From positions 135,278,356-135,342,355 of the forward strand of contig NC_135505.1 in NCBI RefSeq assembly GCF_052857255.1: a stretch of DNA of 64,000 nt, written 5' to 3'. The notes under the pieces are model-generated. The model was not told where the DNA came from. It did no database searches and saw only the letters and a list, made by a program, of their open reading frames with translations. Made by a program: the position numbers and the translations under genes. Positions 44,799 through 56,259 of the stretch are shown here, one piece after another. Origin of the DNA: Amblyomma americanum. Lineage: Eukaryota > Arthropoda > Arachnida > Ixodida > Ixodidae. Each line of letters begins with the position of its first letter. The first letter of the stretch is position 1.

Positions 44799-47700
44799 CT
44801 ATAGGGCGGTTACGAGTGTGTAATGCGAATGTTTCAACGTTAATGTGGTCTGAAAGCAAATAAGTTTCAAGAGATTTGTTGTATTTTTTTCGCGCAAATA
44901 ATGCAACCGGAGGTGAATTCTGTCCACCGAGGCGGGTGACAGGGTGCGCTGCGCGAAATTGAGTGATGAATTAATAAGAGCTGTCACGGTTAGTAGGGCA
45001 TTTCACGTTGCTTGCAACAAAAATACCGTCTCTATTGCGATCGGTCCTATTCTTAAAAGTGTAGCGTATCGACTCCAGGTGGTGCAGCCAGGCTTCCACC
45101 AGAGCTTCCTCATTTAAACTCAGTGTGGCGCCACGGTGGAGTGTGGAGACACTTGGTTTGAAAATTTAAGCTAATTATTCCTGCCAGAAACGCGAATTCT
45201 GTCTCCGTTATTGCAATCATTTCCTAATATCTACATTACATTACAATTGTATTACATTTTAATTCTGGTTTTTACTATAATACTGTTTGTTTAGGAACAT
45301 TTAATACCCCCGCTAGCAAGGCACGTAAATAAATATACACAGTAACTACCACTTTCCAAAAACTCGGAGCCAGCCATAATGAAAACGATTTTCAGCTTTT
45401 ATATGTGGCGTGTGCTTTGCATGAGATACCGACACGGGCTTTGTCGCAAGTGGTTATGACCATATATGACACTGTTATTTCCGCCAAATAATGTCCGGGC
45501 AGCAAACCAAACTGTACGAGTTGCACGCATGTTGTGTGACTCCGTGACAAAAAGGCACATGTGGCCGGTACGAAGCCACAGTGAGCTTGTATAAGGTAAG
45601 CCTCGCAAGAGAGCTCTTGAGAAGAACACATGCAGAGTCCGGCGTCTTACCTGAAAGTACCGAGACAGCTTGTCTTCAAAGACATGGCTTCGAATGCTGT
45701 GGTCAGAAGACCACGCTTGCACCACACTTGTTTTGCAAAACAAAATAAAAACAAAATAAAGTGCAATGAATCTCTGTATACACGCTGATAGAACGTTGGT
45801 ATACAATGTGTGACAGTTTAACATAAGGATTTGAAATCTCGCTGAGGAGTCCCAAGGCACTCGCCTTGGAGGTGCCTGCACCTGGACTTCCTGTCTGCCT
45901 TTCTCAGCATATATGACGAGGCTCAAGAGCTAGCTGGACATTTGTTTATCAGTTTGTGACGTAGAGCAAGATGTAATCTTGTAAGAACATGCGAATTAGA
46001 ATTCGCATTGAGACCATGACAGCTGGTATTAATGAAGAACGATTCGTAACTGCTTACATAACACAAGGGAAATAATAACCAAGGGAGTGCAGATTATCGC
46101 AAGAATTAATGCACGCAAAGAGCGAAATAATAGCCTGATAATCACACGTTCTTTCTGCGCTGGCAATATGACATAATTAAATATTTGATTTATTCTTACT
46201 TTCGTCCTATAGAGTTACACAACCCGGGAAATCTCATCGCATTCTATGAGGATTCAGGTGATCGCTATAATGTTGCTGAAGGATGCGCCACGGGCCATCA
46301 ACCACATAATGGCATCACGAATGCCAGTAGAAATGCAACATTAACTGGCGTTTTTAAAGCTGCGAAAATGCTTTCCCGTTAATGGTACAGCTGACTTTAT
46401 TCGCATTCGCTAATGTTTCATTACCCTCATAATTCCAACTGCGTTCACTAAAGGAGGAAGTCTCCTTCCAGTGATCTCTAATTAAGCCTATCCTTATCCT
46501 TCCTCGGCCACCCTCCTCTCGAAAATTTCCTTATCTCGTCCGCACTCCAGACTCTTGCCTTCCATTTGAATCCACTTCATTCTCCTAAGCGACCAATAGC
46601 TGTCTGTCATCCGCATTGCACATACCCCACAATGGCTCTTTTTTTCTTCTTGACCTCTTCTACGATATCAATAGCTGGTGTTTCTTCCCTCACCTTCTGC
46701 TACGTCTTCCAGAGCCTTAACGTAAAACCAATTATTTCCTTTTGTGCAGGTCGCTAAGCTGTCAGCAGTTTATTTGCCTTTAGATGCTTCCATGGGGAAT
46801 GCAGTGAGAACAAAAACACACCAATAAATTTTAGGCAAAAGTTACGAAAATACATATATAGAAATTTAATAATGATATATAATTAAACGTGCCGAGGCTA
46901 CTATTCCTAATAGAGCTGCCGGCTTGTTGTCCGTACGAACAAAACGATCAGGGTCAGGCGACGTGTTTATGGACCAACAGGGGCGCCCTCTTCTATAGGC
47001 AGTGTTCATCTCGCTCACGCACGCGTCCAGCATTAAAATCGATATTTAAGATCGATTGGAAGTGCGGATCGAGTCGAAGTTTTTTGTTCCCAAACCAGTG
47101 TTATGTGACTCGGCAAAAGCTCGCGTTTCGAACTACGCTGTTCGTCCGCGTGCTGCAAAGTGCGACAGCGCCCAGTCACGTGGCATTCGGTTATCAGAAT
47201 AAAAACTATATATCCTACTGTTATTTAAGCAAGTCTTTACAGCTAAGTACAAGCAGTTATAGCCCACGCAGTGGTACTCACCGTATGAACAATATGAGCG
47301 AAGTCACGGTTGTCAGTCCAAACAGGAAAGCGTAGATCTTCCAAGAAACTGCAACACAAGCGAGGAGTTTTAAATAGTGTCTGTGTTTTCCTTGGGAGGG
47401 ATGCAGAGAGCACCGTGATAGCTAAGGCATATCAGGTGTGTTAATTCCGCGTATTGCTTTCATCACCATAGGTAACGTACCATATGACGTAAAAGATCCA
47501 ACTCCATGTGAAGGCACACGTTGGAGCAGTAACCACTCCCAACTCGCTCGTTTCGCTATAAAAAATGAGGAGCTGGAATCCGGCTATAACTTTTTGCTTC
47601 GCAAGTACCGCTTTTACCAAAAGTAACCGGGCAGCGGTGGTTCGTTTCTTAGCCGAGTAGCGAAGCAGTTATGGCATCCCTTCAGCTCTGAATCTATGTA

Positions 47701-50700
47701 AAGTAAGGAGAACCCTTCTCCTCACGTTCTGACACATTTCGGTCTGTAAAGGGTGCCGTAAAGGCTCAGTTATACGGTTGAGAAGCAAAAGCCTGCTGTT
47801 CGGTTACTTTTGGTAAATTCGGTACATGCTAAAGCATACGCTATACACCTTCTAATTCCGCGATACTGTGATCATCATCTTCATAATCATCAGCCTGACT
47901 ACATCCACTGCAGGGCAAAGGCCTCTCCCATGTCTCTCCAATTAACCCTTTCTTTCACCAGTCGCATCCACCCTATGCCTCCACACGTCTTAATGTCATC
48001 CAGCCACCTAACCTTCTGCCGCCCCCTGCTACGCTTGCCTTCTCTTGGAATCCCCTCCGTTACCGTTAAGGACCAGCGGTTATCATGCCTTCGCATCACA
48101 TGCCCTGCCCAAGCCCATTTCTTACTCTTGACTACAGCTAGGATGTCATTAATCCACGTTTTTTCCCTCACCCACTCTGCCCGCTTCTATTTATTGACTG
48201 TGACCATTGACCTAAAGATACCTCCGAGAAATATGGCAAATTGCCTTCAAGGAACCTCCTACCGTACCTTCGCAGTCGTCTGCAGACGTGCTGCCGTGCT
48301 TGTACGTAGTCTTGCCCGGCGGGCAAGACAGGCAGAAAGGGGAGCCGTGCCGATCAGTGTAAGAGCCGAAGTCGCAGGGAATGCAGTCTCGGAACTCCCC
48401 GCCGGGGCTGAAGGAGCCGGGACGACACACGTCTACGCCGACGAGCAAAGGAGACGGGAACGTTCGAGTGGACACGTTTAAGGAAAACTGAGCAACGTAG
48501 AGACGACCTTAGTGTCACTGCTCGTAAATATCAAACAGGCAGAAAAAAAGAGATGTGGAAGAAACCCGTGCAGGAAAAATTAAGGACAAAGCAATAACTT
48601 TCGACTTAACCTACATGCATTTAGTGAACGAACAGCTCGTTATTATTGACCTGTTTTTATAATAAAACCTAATTTTCTAGTTTTTACTGCGACAACTGCT
48701 CGATGTCCTCCGCGATATCGTGTCGCTGTCCGCGCACGTTACACTACCTCATATCCATACACCCGTAATCCCCTTTAAGTTGCTGTGCCCACACATGTGT
48801 ACACGACTTCAGCACTGTCTATACTTGTGTTGCATACACGAGACAGTTTCCGCCAATCTGGAAGTAGGAAATGTCTTGAAGTGCGAAAAACCTTGTGTAG
48901 AAAAATATTGAGTCAATCATCCGAAATGACAGCGGGAATTGCTTTTTTTGTAAATAGATCACTCCGTGTTGTATAGTGCCTCTGCTATGGTTCCCGTGTG
49001 TGTCATTTTTTTCCCCTTTTTTTGAGCATAAACCCCTAAGATACATAAAATATATGTTAATTTGTTTTTCACAACGACTGCTGGGGCAGGAATGAGTCAA
49101 GACAAGTTTAATGAGACCTTTAAAATGGTGCTGAATCACAATGTGAATATATGGGAATCTGACAAAAAATGTACAGTTTTCTTCATGAAAGGTTGAAAAT
49201 TTCCTGGCATGTTCCTTATAAAAATCTGACATTAGCATCAGGGCTACGTCCTTACGACCGTTCTTGTTATTTGCTAAAATTCAACGCTTACAGAGGCAAG
49301 TGAAATAGCCCGAGAGGTGTTAAGAGAAGTTTTTTTCGAGCCGTCTGTATAAAGCGCAAGACGTTGCGTGTCTCGCCTACTCGTATGCCTCAGGCACAGT
49401 GGCCTAATGTCTCCATGTACTGAAAGTAGGGACGCACTCCTTTTTCTGACGCTTTCTTCTCCGTATCACCTCACTCGTCTTTACTTACGAGTGCTCCCAA
49501 AAGGTAGAAAATTTGTGAACAGAAATTAAAAACACGAGACAACATAGCAAAGTCAACAGGTAAGGCTGCGAATAAACGAACAATTCGTCCAAGAAACTCT
49601 TGCGAATAGCAAGGTCCATAGAGCAATGACGAGAGTTTTTAGATGCTGTACAAATAACAATGTTTTTCGTTTTTTTACGAAAAATGCGCCAAAAGTGAAC
49701 GATAGAGAATAAGGTCCTTGCTTGCGTGTCTCGTAAATAATCCTGTGTCTACCGATTACTGCTGGCGTCTTTTCGTAAAAAAATTTGTCTAAACAATTTG
49801 TCCAACAGAACGTGTTAAGCGATCTTTCCAAATAGCGGCGCTGGCTCCACAGCATTTTTATCCATTCGGTAGATGACGGAACAAGATTGTACTCACAACA
49901 GTGGAGGTCGTTGACAATGTAGCCCACACTGCAGCCAGTTTTGTTTGTGTATTCATCATATACTGCAAGATTAACGTGGAAGGAATCGTGTTACTATACA
50001 TCATGCGTCACTATAGAGAGTGCAGAGGTAAGTCAGAGCAAATGATGTGGGTAGCAGTTAGGCAAACACCTTACATTTATGTCATGAGCTGAGAGGGAAC
50101 TGTGTGCTTGCCAGCAGCGCCAAATTAGTTCCAGGGGAAGTGTGTCCAGTTGGACACCCTGCCTTAGACTTCGCTCGCCAAAATAAAAATTCCCATAGCT
50201 CTAGATTTACCGCCATGCTCAGTTTCAGTGAGGCAATTAAGTGAAGGACAACTTGTGTGGTAACTCGGGCAAAAGCAAAAAAAAAATCATTTTGATTCAG
50301 CGGAGAAAAAATGCATTTAGATGCTTGCCGCGGTGGCTCAGTGGTTAGGGCGCTCGACTACTGATGCGGAGTTCCCGGGTTCGAACCCGACCGCGGCGGC
50401 TGCGTTTTTACGGAGGAAAAACGCTAAGGCGCCCGTGTGCTGTGCGATGTCAGTGCACGTTAAAGATCCCCAGGTGGTCGAAATGATTCCGGAGCCCTCC
50501 ACTACGGCACCTCTTCTTCCTTTCTTCTTTCACTCCCTCCTTTATTCCTTCCCTTACGGCGCGGTTCAGGTGTCCTACGATATATGAGACAGATACTGCG
50601 CCCTTTCCTTTCCCCCCCGAAAACCAATTATTTATTTATTTATGCTGATTTCCTCACTTGAATTTTACGCACACTTACACATATCGGTAGCCTGTACAAA

Positions 50701-53700
50701 TTTTCTCTAGATCATGAATATAACACATAAAAAACTACGAAACATGGCGACAAAGCTTCAGACGCCGAACCTACAATTTATACATTATTAGCTCGCAAGT
50801 AATGCGTTCATCTTGTTTAATCATTTTCACTTAGCCCCTTTCTTAGGTCACCTGAATTTTGTTTACCTAAAATTATGCTATAGCACGGAATATTGCAGCC
50901 GGGTACCTGGACTAATTGCAAAGAGATAGTGCATCACTGTGCGCGGAGAAGCCGGGTGTGGCTGCCATCGGTTCGCGCAAGTAGTAAGGCAGGAAGTAAT
51001 AGTTAAAGCGTTGACACCAGAGCGAAGCATCACTTAGTGCTTTTATACCTTGGATCTCATGGAGGACTTTGATAAAAACTTCACGTCGTGGCAGCCGGAC
51101 GTATCCCAAGCACTGATAGTAGCCGCTCATCTCCGCGGTGACTTTCGAAAACCGTAGCCGACCCGTGCTGCGCAAGGAAACCAACCCCCAGGGAACGAGG
51201 AGAATGGATCGTTCGAAAAAGTCGATTCTGAATTGATGTATGCCATGTCGCTACAGATCCGCTCACTTGTTCACATCACTATCTATAGTTAGGGCTCGTT
51301 AAGCAGAAGTGCAGGTTATTTAAACGAGGGCAGTGCTCATTCAGTGTCAGTCTCATTAATTATTTAATCGGTCGATCGATAGATAAATCAATCAGCTTTT
51401 ATTTTGCACAAGCAAAAAAGGTGGCAGGAGAAAAATGCTGCTTTGTTTACAGCTTGACTAGGCTCCAGCCACCTGTACAGCCGTCGCGTACACAGCGCAG
51501 GCAGTTCATTGTAAACAGGCAAGCAATTTGTCAGTGAAAGCCTCTTAAAAACATTGATATTAAAATGTAAGGAAACAAAATAGCCAAAGAGACCCAGGTT
51601 TTCAATATCAATTCGAAAAACTTCAATAGTACAGTAGTAGTAGTACTATTGAAGTACAGTAGTACTTTTCAATACTACAGTAGTACTACTGAATACAGTA
51701 GTACAAGGGTGCAGACTCTCTGTCAGGCATCCATTTGCATTTTGGTCTGCGCCCTAGGCAACTGTACCACACGTTGTATGAATAAACTCTTTGACTCTTT
51801 GACTCCTTGAAGTAGTACTTCAATAAAACACTTCTATATTGCATTGTCAGGATATCTATCTGTTTAGTGTCTAGGCAGTTTAGTGTATACGGTAGCGTGT
51901 GTTTTATTCTTTGTTTTCAGTATATTGTACAGGAGAAAGGAAGAAGCCATGGTGATTGGCACCTGAACGGATATGTGTTCTCCGTTCTCACCAGATTTGC
52001 TAAGTTTAGGAACGCGTCAGATTTTCCTTCTAGTGCAGTCTTGTAATTTCTTAAAAGGTTGTATTCTTATAAGTATTCCACTTTTAGTATATTGTGCTTG
52101 AGGTAAGGCGGCTCTATGTTAAGGCGGCTCTATGTTCTAGGAATGTAGCGTTTCCAATAATGCGGACAGCCCTCTTTTGAATCAAGGTTAGTTTACTTAC
52201 ATTCGACTTGGTCGTATTTGCTCAGACTAATGCGTAGTACTGTAATTGCGAGTTGATAACTGCGTTATGTATGTGTGTTCTCATGAAATGTGGCAGATTA
52301 TGACGGTTTCGATTTAACAGTCCTAGAATCTTGCTTAATTTGTTCCATAAGTAATTTACATATTCGTTCCAAGACATATATTCAGGAAATAATACACAAA
52401 AGAATTTTGACATATTTTCAAATCCTAACGTGTACGGGCGGAGAGCGACGTTCGTATAAAACGTAAGGTTCCGGGTGTACGAAACAAAATACGTTTGATT
52501 TTAGATTCATTCAGCATAAAAGTAATTTTTTTTTCATGTGACGTGAAACAAAATACAACTGACAGTTGTGGAAAGCCAGAACACTTCATCATCGGAATTG
52601 AACGAGAAAAGGGCTTTGCCATGGAAACGTTCCTCCATTCCAACTGCATCTATTCCTGTGGAATATTGTCGATTTCCGTCACTATCCGCTGTAGCCTCCT
52701 ATTTCTTGGAGCAGGCAAGTTCTTTTCATATTTGAACAGCGCAATAAAACAACGGGACACAACGAAGAATGGACACTACAAGCGCTGACTCGCAACTAGA
52801 TTTTTATTCACGGCAAAGGTCTCTTAAATGCTGGGAACAACAACACAAACGAGAGGGAAAAGAAAAGTATTTAAGAGGCCATTGCCGTGAATAAGAATCT
52901 AGTTGCGAGAGGGGAGTCAGCCGGGCCAGTTGGAGTCATGACAGAAAGAATTAAAAGCGCTACAGACGGGACAAGGTGAAAAGGAGACACAACACTCCAG
53001 CGCTGGTGTGTTGTGTCTCCTTTTTCACCTTGTCCCGTCTGTAGCGCTTTGAATTCTTTTTATCTAGTTGCGAGTCAGCGCTTGTGGTGTCCATTCTTAG
53101 TTGTGTCCCGGTGCTTTATTGCGCTGTTCAAATATGAATCGGTACCAACTCGCCCAGCTCGCAGCATTAACAAGTTCTTTTCACGCATGGGAGTTTATTT
53201 TCGTCGTTCTTTAAGTGAATTAAAGCTAGGCATCGAAGAAACACCGAACAAATAAACAAACGCAATGCGTTGCCTCAGGTATTGCAGGTCAATCATTGAC
53301 ATCCACGAAATCCAGAGGAACCACTCATCTGCTTCATCACCAGAATGTGATTCCCCGCCAATAGAAAGTCAGTTCCAAAGCAGAACCTCCTCTTATTATA
53401 CCGGCAATGTCATACCGATCGCTACTACTTTCTCTCACGCTCTCAAGAGCACTCGGCTTAGACAACACATTTCAAACGTTGTCAGAATTAAGCAAGGCAA
53501 AGGCCGAATTACAAGCAGGGTGGGCGGGATCTGTTCTTGAGAAGACCATTCGAGCTCTCTCACATTTTTTCCTTTCTTCTACGAGTGGATCATGCACTCT
53601 GATTCAGCCCAGATGACATGCACTGAACCAAGGCACACAAGACGCAGCAGTGCCTACCTGGGTGACAGCAGCCCCTGGCTAAGCCTTGCCATTCCGCCGG

Positions 53701-53884
53701 CCTGGTCTGTCCAGCGAGCTTGCATCACCGGCAGCTTTCCGTTGGCCGCGCAAGCCAGGACCAGGGAGCCGCGAAGCCTGGCGTGGTGCACCTGCAGTCG
53801 CTTGGCGACCAGCACGACGCTGCTGCAGCCGTTGAGAGCGCAGAACATCAGCAGCGGCAGCAAGATGGCGGGCACCGAGAACAT
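44799..53884 (-). CDS. Single-pass Ig + GCC2/GCC3 receptor-like protein, six exons, 267 aa
   Basis: Exons on the minus strand: 53884-53658, 51167-51049, 48432-48268, 47348-47282, 45726-45651 and 44948-44799. All junction phases match (2, 1, 1, 2, 0), giving 268 codons including the stop. Residues 1-22 are a signal peptide (MFSVPAILLPLLMFCALNGC). About 25-112 form an Ig-like domain: Cys45, Trp58 in ARWTDQ, and Cys95 in SGYYQC. Residues 118-169 hold six Cys spaced C-x13-C-x2-C-x13-C-x2-C-x16-C, the GCC2/GCC3 or ephrin-receptor-like pattern, in a symmetric phase 1-1 exon. Residues 175-192 are a membrane helix with basic flanks. About 75 basic residues remain for the cytoplasm. Exon 6 has a TACTAAC branch-point match. 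Exon 5 uses a weak CAAG acceptor, so exons 5-6 are less certain. Ig and Cys-rich domains together occur in ZPBP- and TMEM81-like sperm proteins and in receptors; I cannot assign a family. Confidence 0.75.
46440..46745 (-). mobile_element. Old LINE C-terminal remnant
   Basis: Complement of a diverged copy of the family at 25500-25912: AGTGATCTCTAATTAAGCC, TTGAATCCACTTCATTCTCC and CCGCATTGCACATACC align with the other copies. It lies in intron 4 of the receptor-like gene. Confidence 0.5.
47608..47822. mobile_element. MITE, TA-flanked, family with 58571-58783
   Basis: Terminal inverted repeats: left CCGCTTTTACCAAAAGTAAC, right GTTACTTTTGGTAAATTCGG. TA lies on both sides (47606-47607, 47823-47824). 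The interior (TATGTAAAGTAAGGAGAACC, GTGCCGTAAAGGCTC, GAGAAGCAAA) matches the copy at 58571. Lies in intron 3 of the receptor-like gene. Confidence 0.75.
47877..48200 (-). mobile_element. LINE 3' end fragment
   Basis: Minus frame with KKWAWAGHVMRRHDNRW, GIPREGKRSRGRQKVRW and NWRDMGEAFALQW, then the tail CAGTGGATGTAGTCAGGCTG and GATGATTATGAAG. It ends about 70 bp short of the GCC2/GCC3 exon. A stop follows FALQWM. Confidence 0.8.
48500..50320. other. Intron 2 of the receptor-like gene, no further feature seen
   Basis: Several open frames (48819-49238 and 49553-49927 on the minus strand) lack splice sites and motifs. Confidence 0.35.
50324..50643 (+). mobile_element. Ruka-like SINE type A, full length
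   Basis: Plus copy with tail (ATTT)n instead of (ATT)n. It lies in intron 2 of the receptor-like gene, antisense to it. Confidence 0.9.
51625..51710. repeat. AGTAGTACT-rich self-complementary cluster
   Basis: ACAGTAGTA, GTACTATTGAA and TACAGTAGTACT recur in both orientations, so the stretch can fold on itself. It is followed by a TTTGACTCTTTGACTCCTTG run at about 51790 that resembles a LINE 3' tail. Confidence 0.55.
52090..52560 (-). mobile_element. CR1/L2-like LINE fragment
   Basis: Minus frame with WNEYVNYLWNKLSKILGLLN, RTHIHNAVINSQLQYYALV, the connector after the RT palm in CR1/L2-type elements; a neighbouring frame has KITFMLNESKIKRILF. Decayed. Lies in intron 1 of the receptor-like gene. 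Confidence 0.65.
52729..53170. mobile_element. Nested fold-back element with 13-bp target repeat
   Basis: CAAGTTCTTTTCA occurs at 52716-52728 and 53171-53183. Outer arms 52725-52801 and 53062-53138 are inverted repeats (GAACAGCGCAATAAAA and its complement, then GCGCTGACTCGCAACTAGAT). A second pair lies at 52793-52831 and 52869-52909. A third hairpin lies at 52948-53056 (AAGCGCTACAGACGGGACAA and complement). The right end carries GTACCAACTCGCCCAGCTCG. Composition matches Penelope-like ends. Confidence 0.7.
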
Positions 53885-53885
53885 A

Positions 53886-54243
53886 CCTTCTTCTTCTCCT
53901 TCTTCTTTTCTTCTTCTTCTTCTTCTTCTTCTTCTTCTTCTTCTTCTTCTTCACCCCAGGTATATGGCACATACCTTCTTGTTCTTCTTCTTCTTCACCC
54001 CAGGTATATGGCACATACCTTCTTGTTCTTCTTCACCCCAGGTATATGGCACATAACTTCTTCTCCTTCTTCACCCCAGGTATATGGCACATAACTTCTT
54101 CTTCTTCACCCCAGGTATATGGCACATAACTACTTCTTCTTCTTCTTTTTCTTCTTCTTCTTCTTCTTCTTCTTCACCCCAGGTATATGGCACATAACTT
54201 CTTCTTCTTCTTCTTCTTCTTCACCCCAGGTATATGGCACATA

Positions 54244-54274
<31 letters not shown>

Positions 54275-54325
54275 CACCCCCGGTATATGGCACATACCTT
54301 CTTGTTCTTCTTCTTCTTCCTTTAG
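53886..54325. repeat. (TTC)n microsatellite with eight CCCCAGGTATATGGCACATA units
   Basis: Units starting at about 53952, 53996, 54034, 54072, 54107, 54175, 54222 and 54275 are separated by variable (TTC)n. The array begins two bases upstream of the receptor-like gene's ATG, so it would occupy its 5' UTR or promoter. Open frames in it (Ser, Phe, Lys or Glu runs) are artefacts. Confidence 0.95.
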
Positions 54326-54329
54326 GGTA

Positions 54330-55240
54330 TAGCGTCGAGATTTCCAAGCAAAGCTGCTAGTTTGTAGCTCCAGCGATGTTTTCTTCTTTGATGTAAACAA
54401 CTATATCTGGAGTGACAAATGTACCTTCCATTATTTTTATTTATCTATTCATAAGCACTAATATCAGGTGGGATATAAAAAGCTTGGTGTTAAAAATCTA
54501 AGGATAACCTTCGAGGAAATGATTCAAACCACAAGGCCTCTCAATGGCAACACGAAGCTTCAGCCGGTGCAGTGTGCGCTACCACAAATATGTACACTAG
54601 AAAATCTCAACGAATAGGCTGAGCTTAAAGAAAAGATATTTAGAAAAGGCATTAAATCTATGTCGCTGTTAAATTTATTCCATCCACATTATTATTTGTA
54701 CTCTATTATTACGAGCAGGCGCCGGAACTGTTGGGAGCACGTACCCTGAAGAAAAATGTTCAACTTATGTGCGATATATGCCTTCTTTCTGGTCACCTTG
54801 AAATAACCTAAATGTTATAGCTTAGCTTCGTATTTGTTTTGCTAATATCTTAGTTTCCAGGTTTTATTTTTCTTCAGGATTATCCTGAGGAACGGTACGA
54901 AAAACATTTTTATTGGGAAGAATAATTTTTTGTATAAACAAACGTTTGCTATCTTAGTCGAAACAACAAAAATTACTCTTCACTGCTATTCTTACGTTAC
55001 GCATTTCTTTGAAATTTTGAAACAGGAACGCTTAAGGAACCCATATAACTGCCACATTTTTTAAGCTACAGGTTTTATCTTTGGTCAAATATTTAAGGGC
55101 AGCCCCCTAGGTGGGTGGATGCCATTGAGTAATTACTCCCTTATTACAGGTTTTATCTTTGCTTTAACAATAACAGGGAAAAGTATTTCAAAATGCTTGT
55201 TTCTACTTAGTTCGCCTGGTTCAAGCATAAGTAACCCCTG
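54330..55240. other. AT-rich spacer, no gene seen
   Basis: Lies between the minus-strand receptor-like gene and the plus-strand candidate exon at 55452. No clear repeat. Confidence 0.35.
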
Positions 55241-55451
55241 CACACCAAATTGCGATAATCCGTACGTTGTCCCTCTCGCGTACGGTCTAAAGCGCAAGTC
55301 CTCAGTTCATTACCTCCTTCGTGCCTTTCCGGATTCGAGTGGCACCCGGCGCGCCTCGCCGCGGACCTCCCGCTGTTTAATGGTCACCACGTGCTGATCC
55401 CTTGGGCGAGCAGTTCGTCCGTCGCCCGACAGAGGTCGTTGCCTGGAGCGT

Positions 55452-55571
55452 ATGGCTCCGGTGGCGCTGACTATGAATCAGGTTGCCTTTCAAAATACCG
55501 GCTACGCGAAAGCGAAAAAAAGAAAAACTCGAATAAAACGCGACAAGATATGCGACGCGGCGCCATGTCCG
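55452..55571 (+). CDS. Possible first coding exon of an unrecognised gene
   Basis: ATG at 55452 starts a 40-codon frame (MAPVALTMNQVAFQNTG) with a strongly basic, nuclear-signal-like stretch KAKKRKTRIKRDK, ending at donor TGTCCG|GTAAGT in phase 0. About 250 bp upstream is CpG-rich and could hold the promoter. It would be head to head with the receptor-like gene, 1.6 kb apart. No matching phase-0 exon was found downstream. The frame continues open past the donor into a T-rich stretch, which is less protein-like. Confidence 0.4.
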
Positions 55572-56068
55572 GTAAGTCGACGTAACTTTTCCCGTATCTT
55601 TTCCGGATGTTTTTTCCGGTCTTCGCTTTCAGTTTTTCTTTCTTTATTTTCTCCATTTGTTGCTGCCTTATTCTGTGGTTCCCGCGGTGGAGAATGAGCT
55701 GGGCAATTCTGGGAACTGAAAGAGCTGATCGGTCTTCCTTGTTATTTCTTTTTTTTTAGTTTCGTTTTCCCAGGACTGGACTGATAAATCTAGTCGTCGT
55801 GTGAGATGGGGTTCGATGTGGATCTTAGTTGTTCCATTTTTTAGCTATTCGTCGATTTCAACGGCGGAAGCTGGGCTGCAGTTGGCGCAGTGCATTTTGA
55901 TTTTCGAAGGTTATACAGGACAAGTTCTAGTTTCAAGTTTGGGAGGACCCAGACATCAGTGACCTCCGGCTCCGCGATGCTCAGCTACCCGCTGTGAGGT
56001 GTTGACCCCCGTTGAAAGGTCGGAGTTCATGAACGATCGGACTCACACAGATGTAGTCTGTGCGTAGA

Positions 56069-56090
56069 GCACCCCCCCCCCCCCCCCCTC
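56069..56090. repeat. Poly-C tract
   Basis: C homopolymer of about 19, then TCCAG. It makes the proline run in an unsupported frame. Confidence 0.9.
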
Positions 56091-56259
56091 CAGAAAAAAT
56101 GCTGGAAGGCGGCAATGAAATTCTGTGTCATGAGGAGCTGAAAGTGAAACGTTTTTATGGAGACCACTTCGTCGGCATACGTGTACTCTCCGGTGAGCAA
56201 CCTTGCACTGAGGCGGCAGGACGCGTGAATAGAAGGGCGAGAGTGTTATTGAAGTGATC

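Noticed and set aside
45780..45926. Upstream extension of the exon-5 frame of the receptor-like gene
   Set aside because: It would need phase 0 or different entry, which conflicts with the phase-2 end of the transmembrane exon.
46889..47335. 148-codon plus-strand frame
   Set aside because: It overlaps the transmembrane exon on the other strand and has no splice sites or motifs of its own.
53592..54094. Plus-strand frames with Ser and Phe runs, and minus-strand Lys/Glu-rich frame
   Set aside because: Produced by the (TTC)n minisatellite; the only real coding there is the minus-strand signal-peptide exon.
56086..56191. Possible plus-strand exon after the poly-C tract, donor TCTCCG|GTGAGC
   Set aside because: The readable frame requires a phase-1 upstream exon, but the candidate exon at 55452 ends in phase 0; the acceptor sits in a homopolymer and could be chance.
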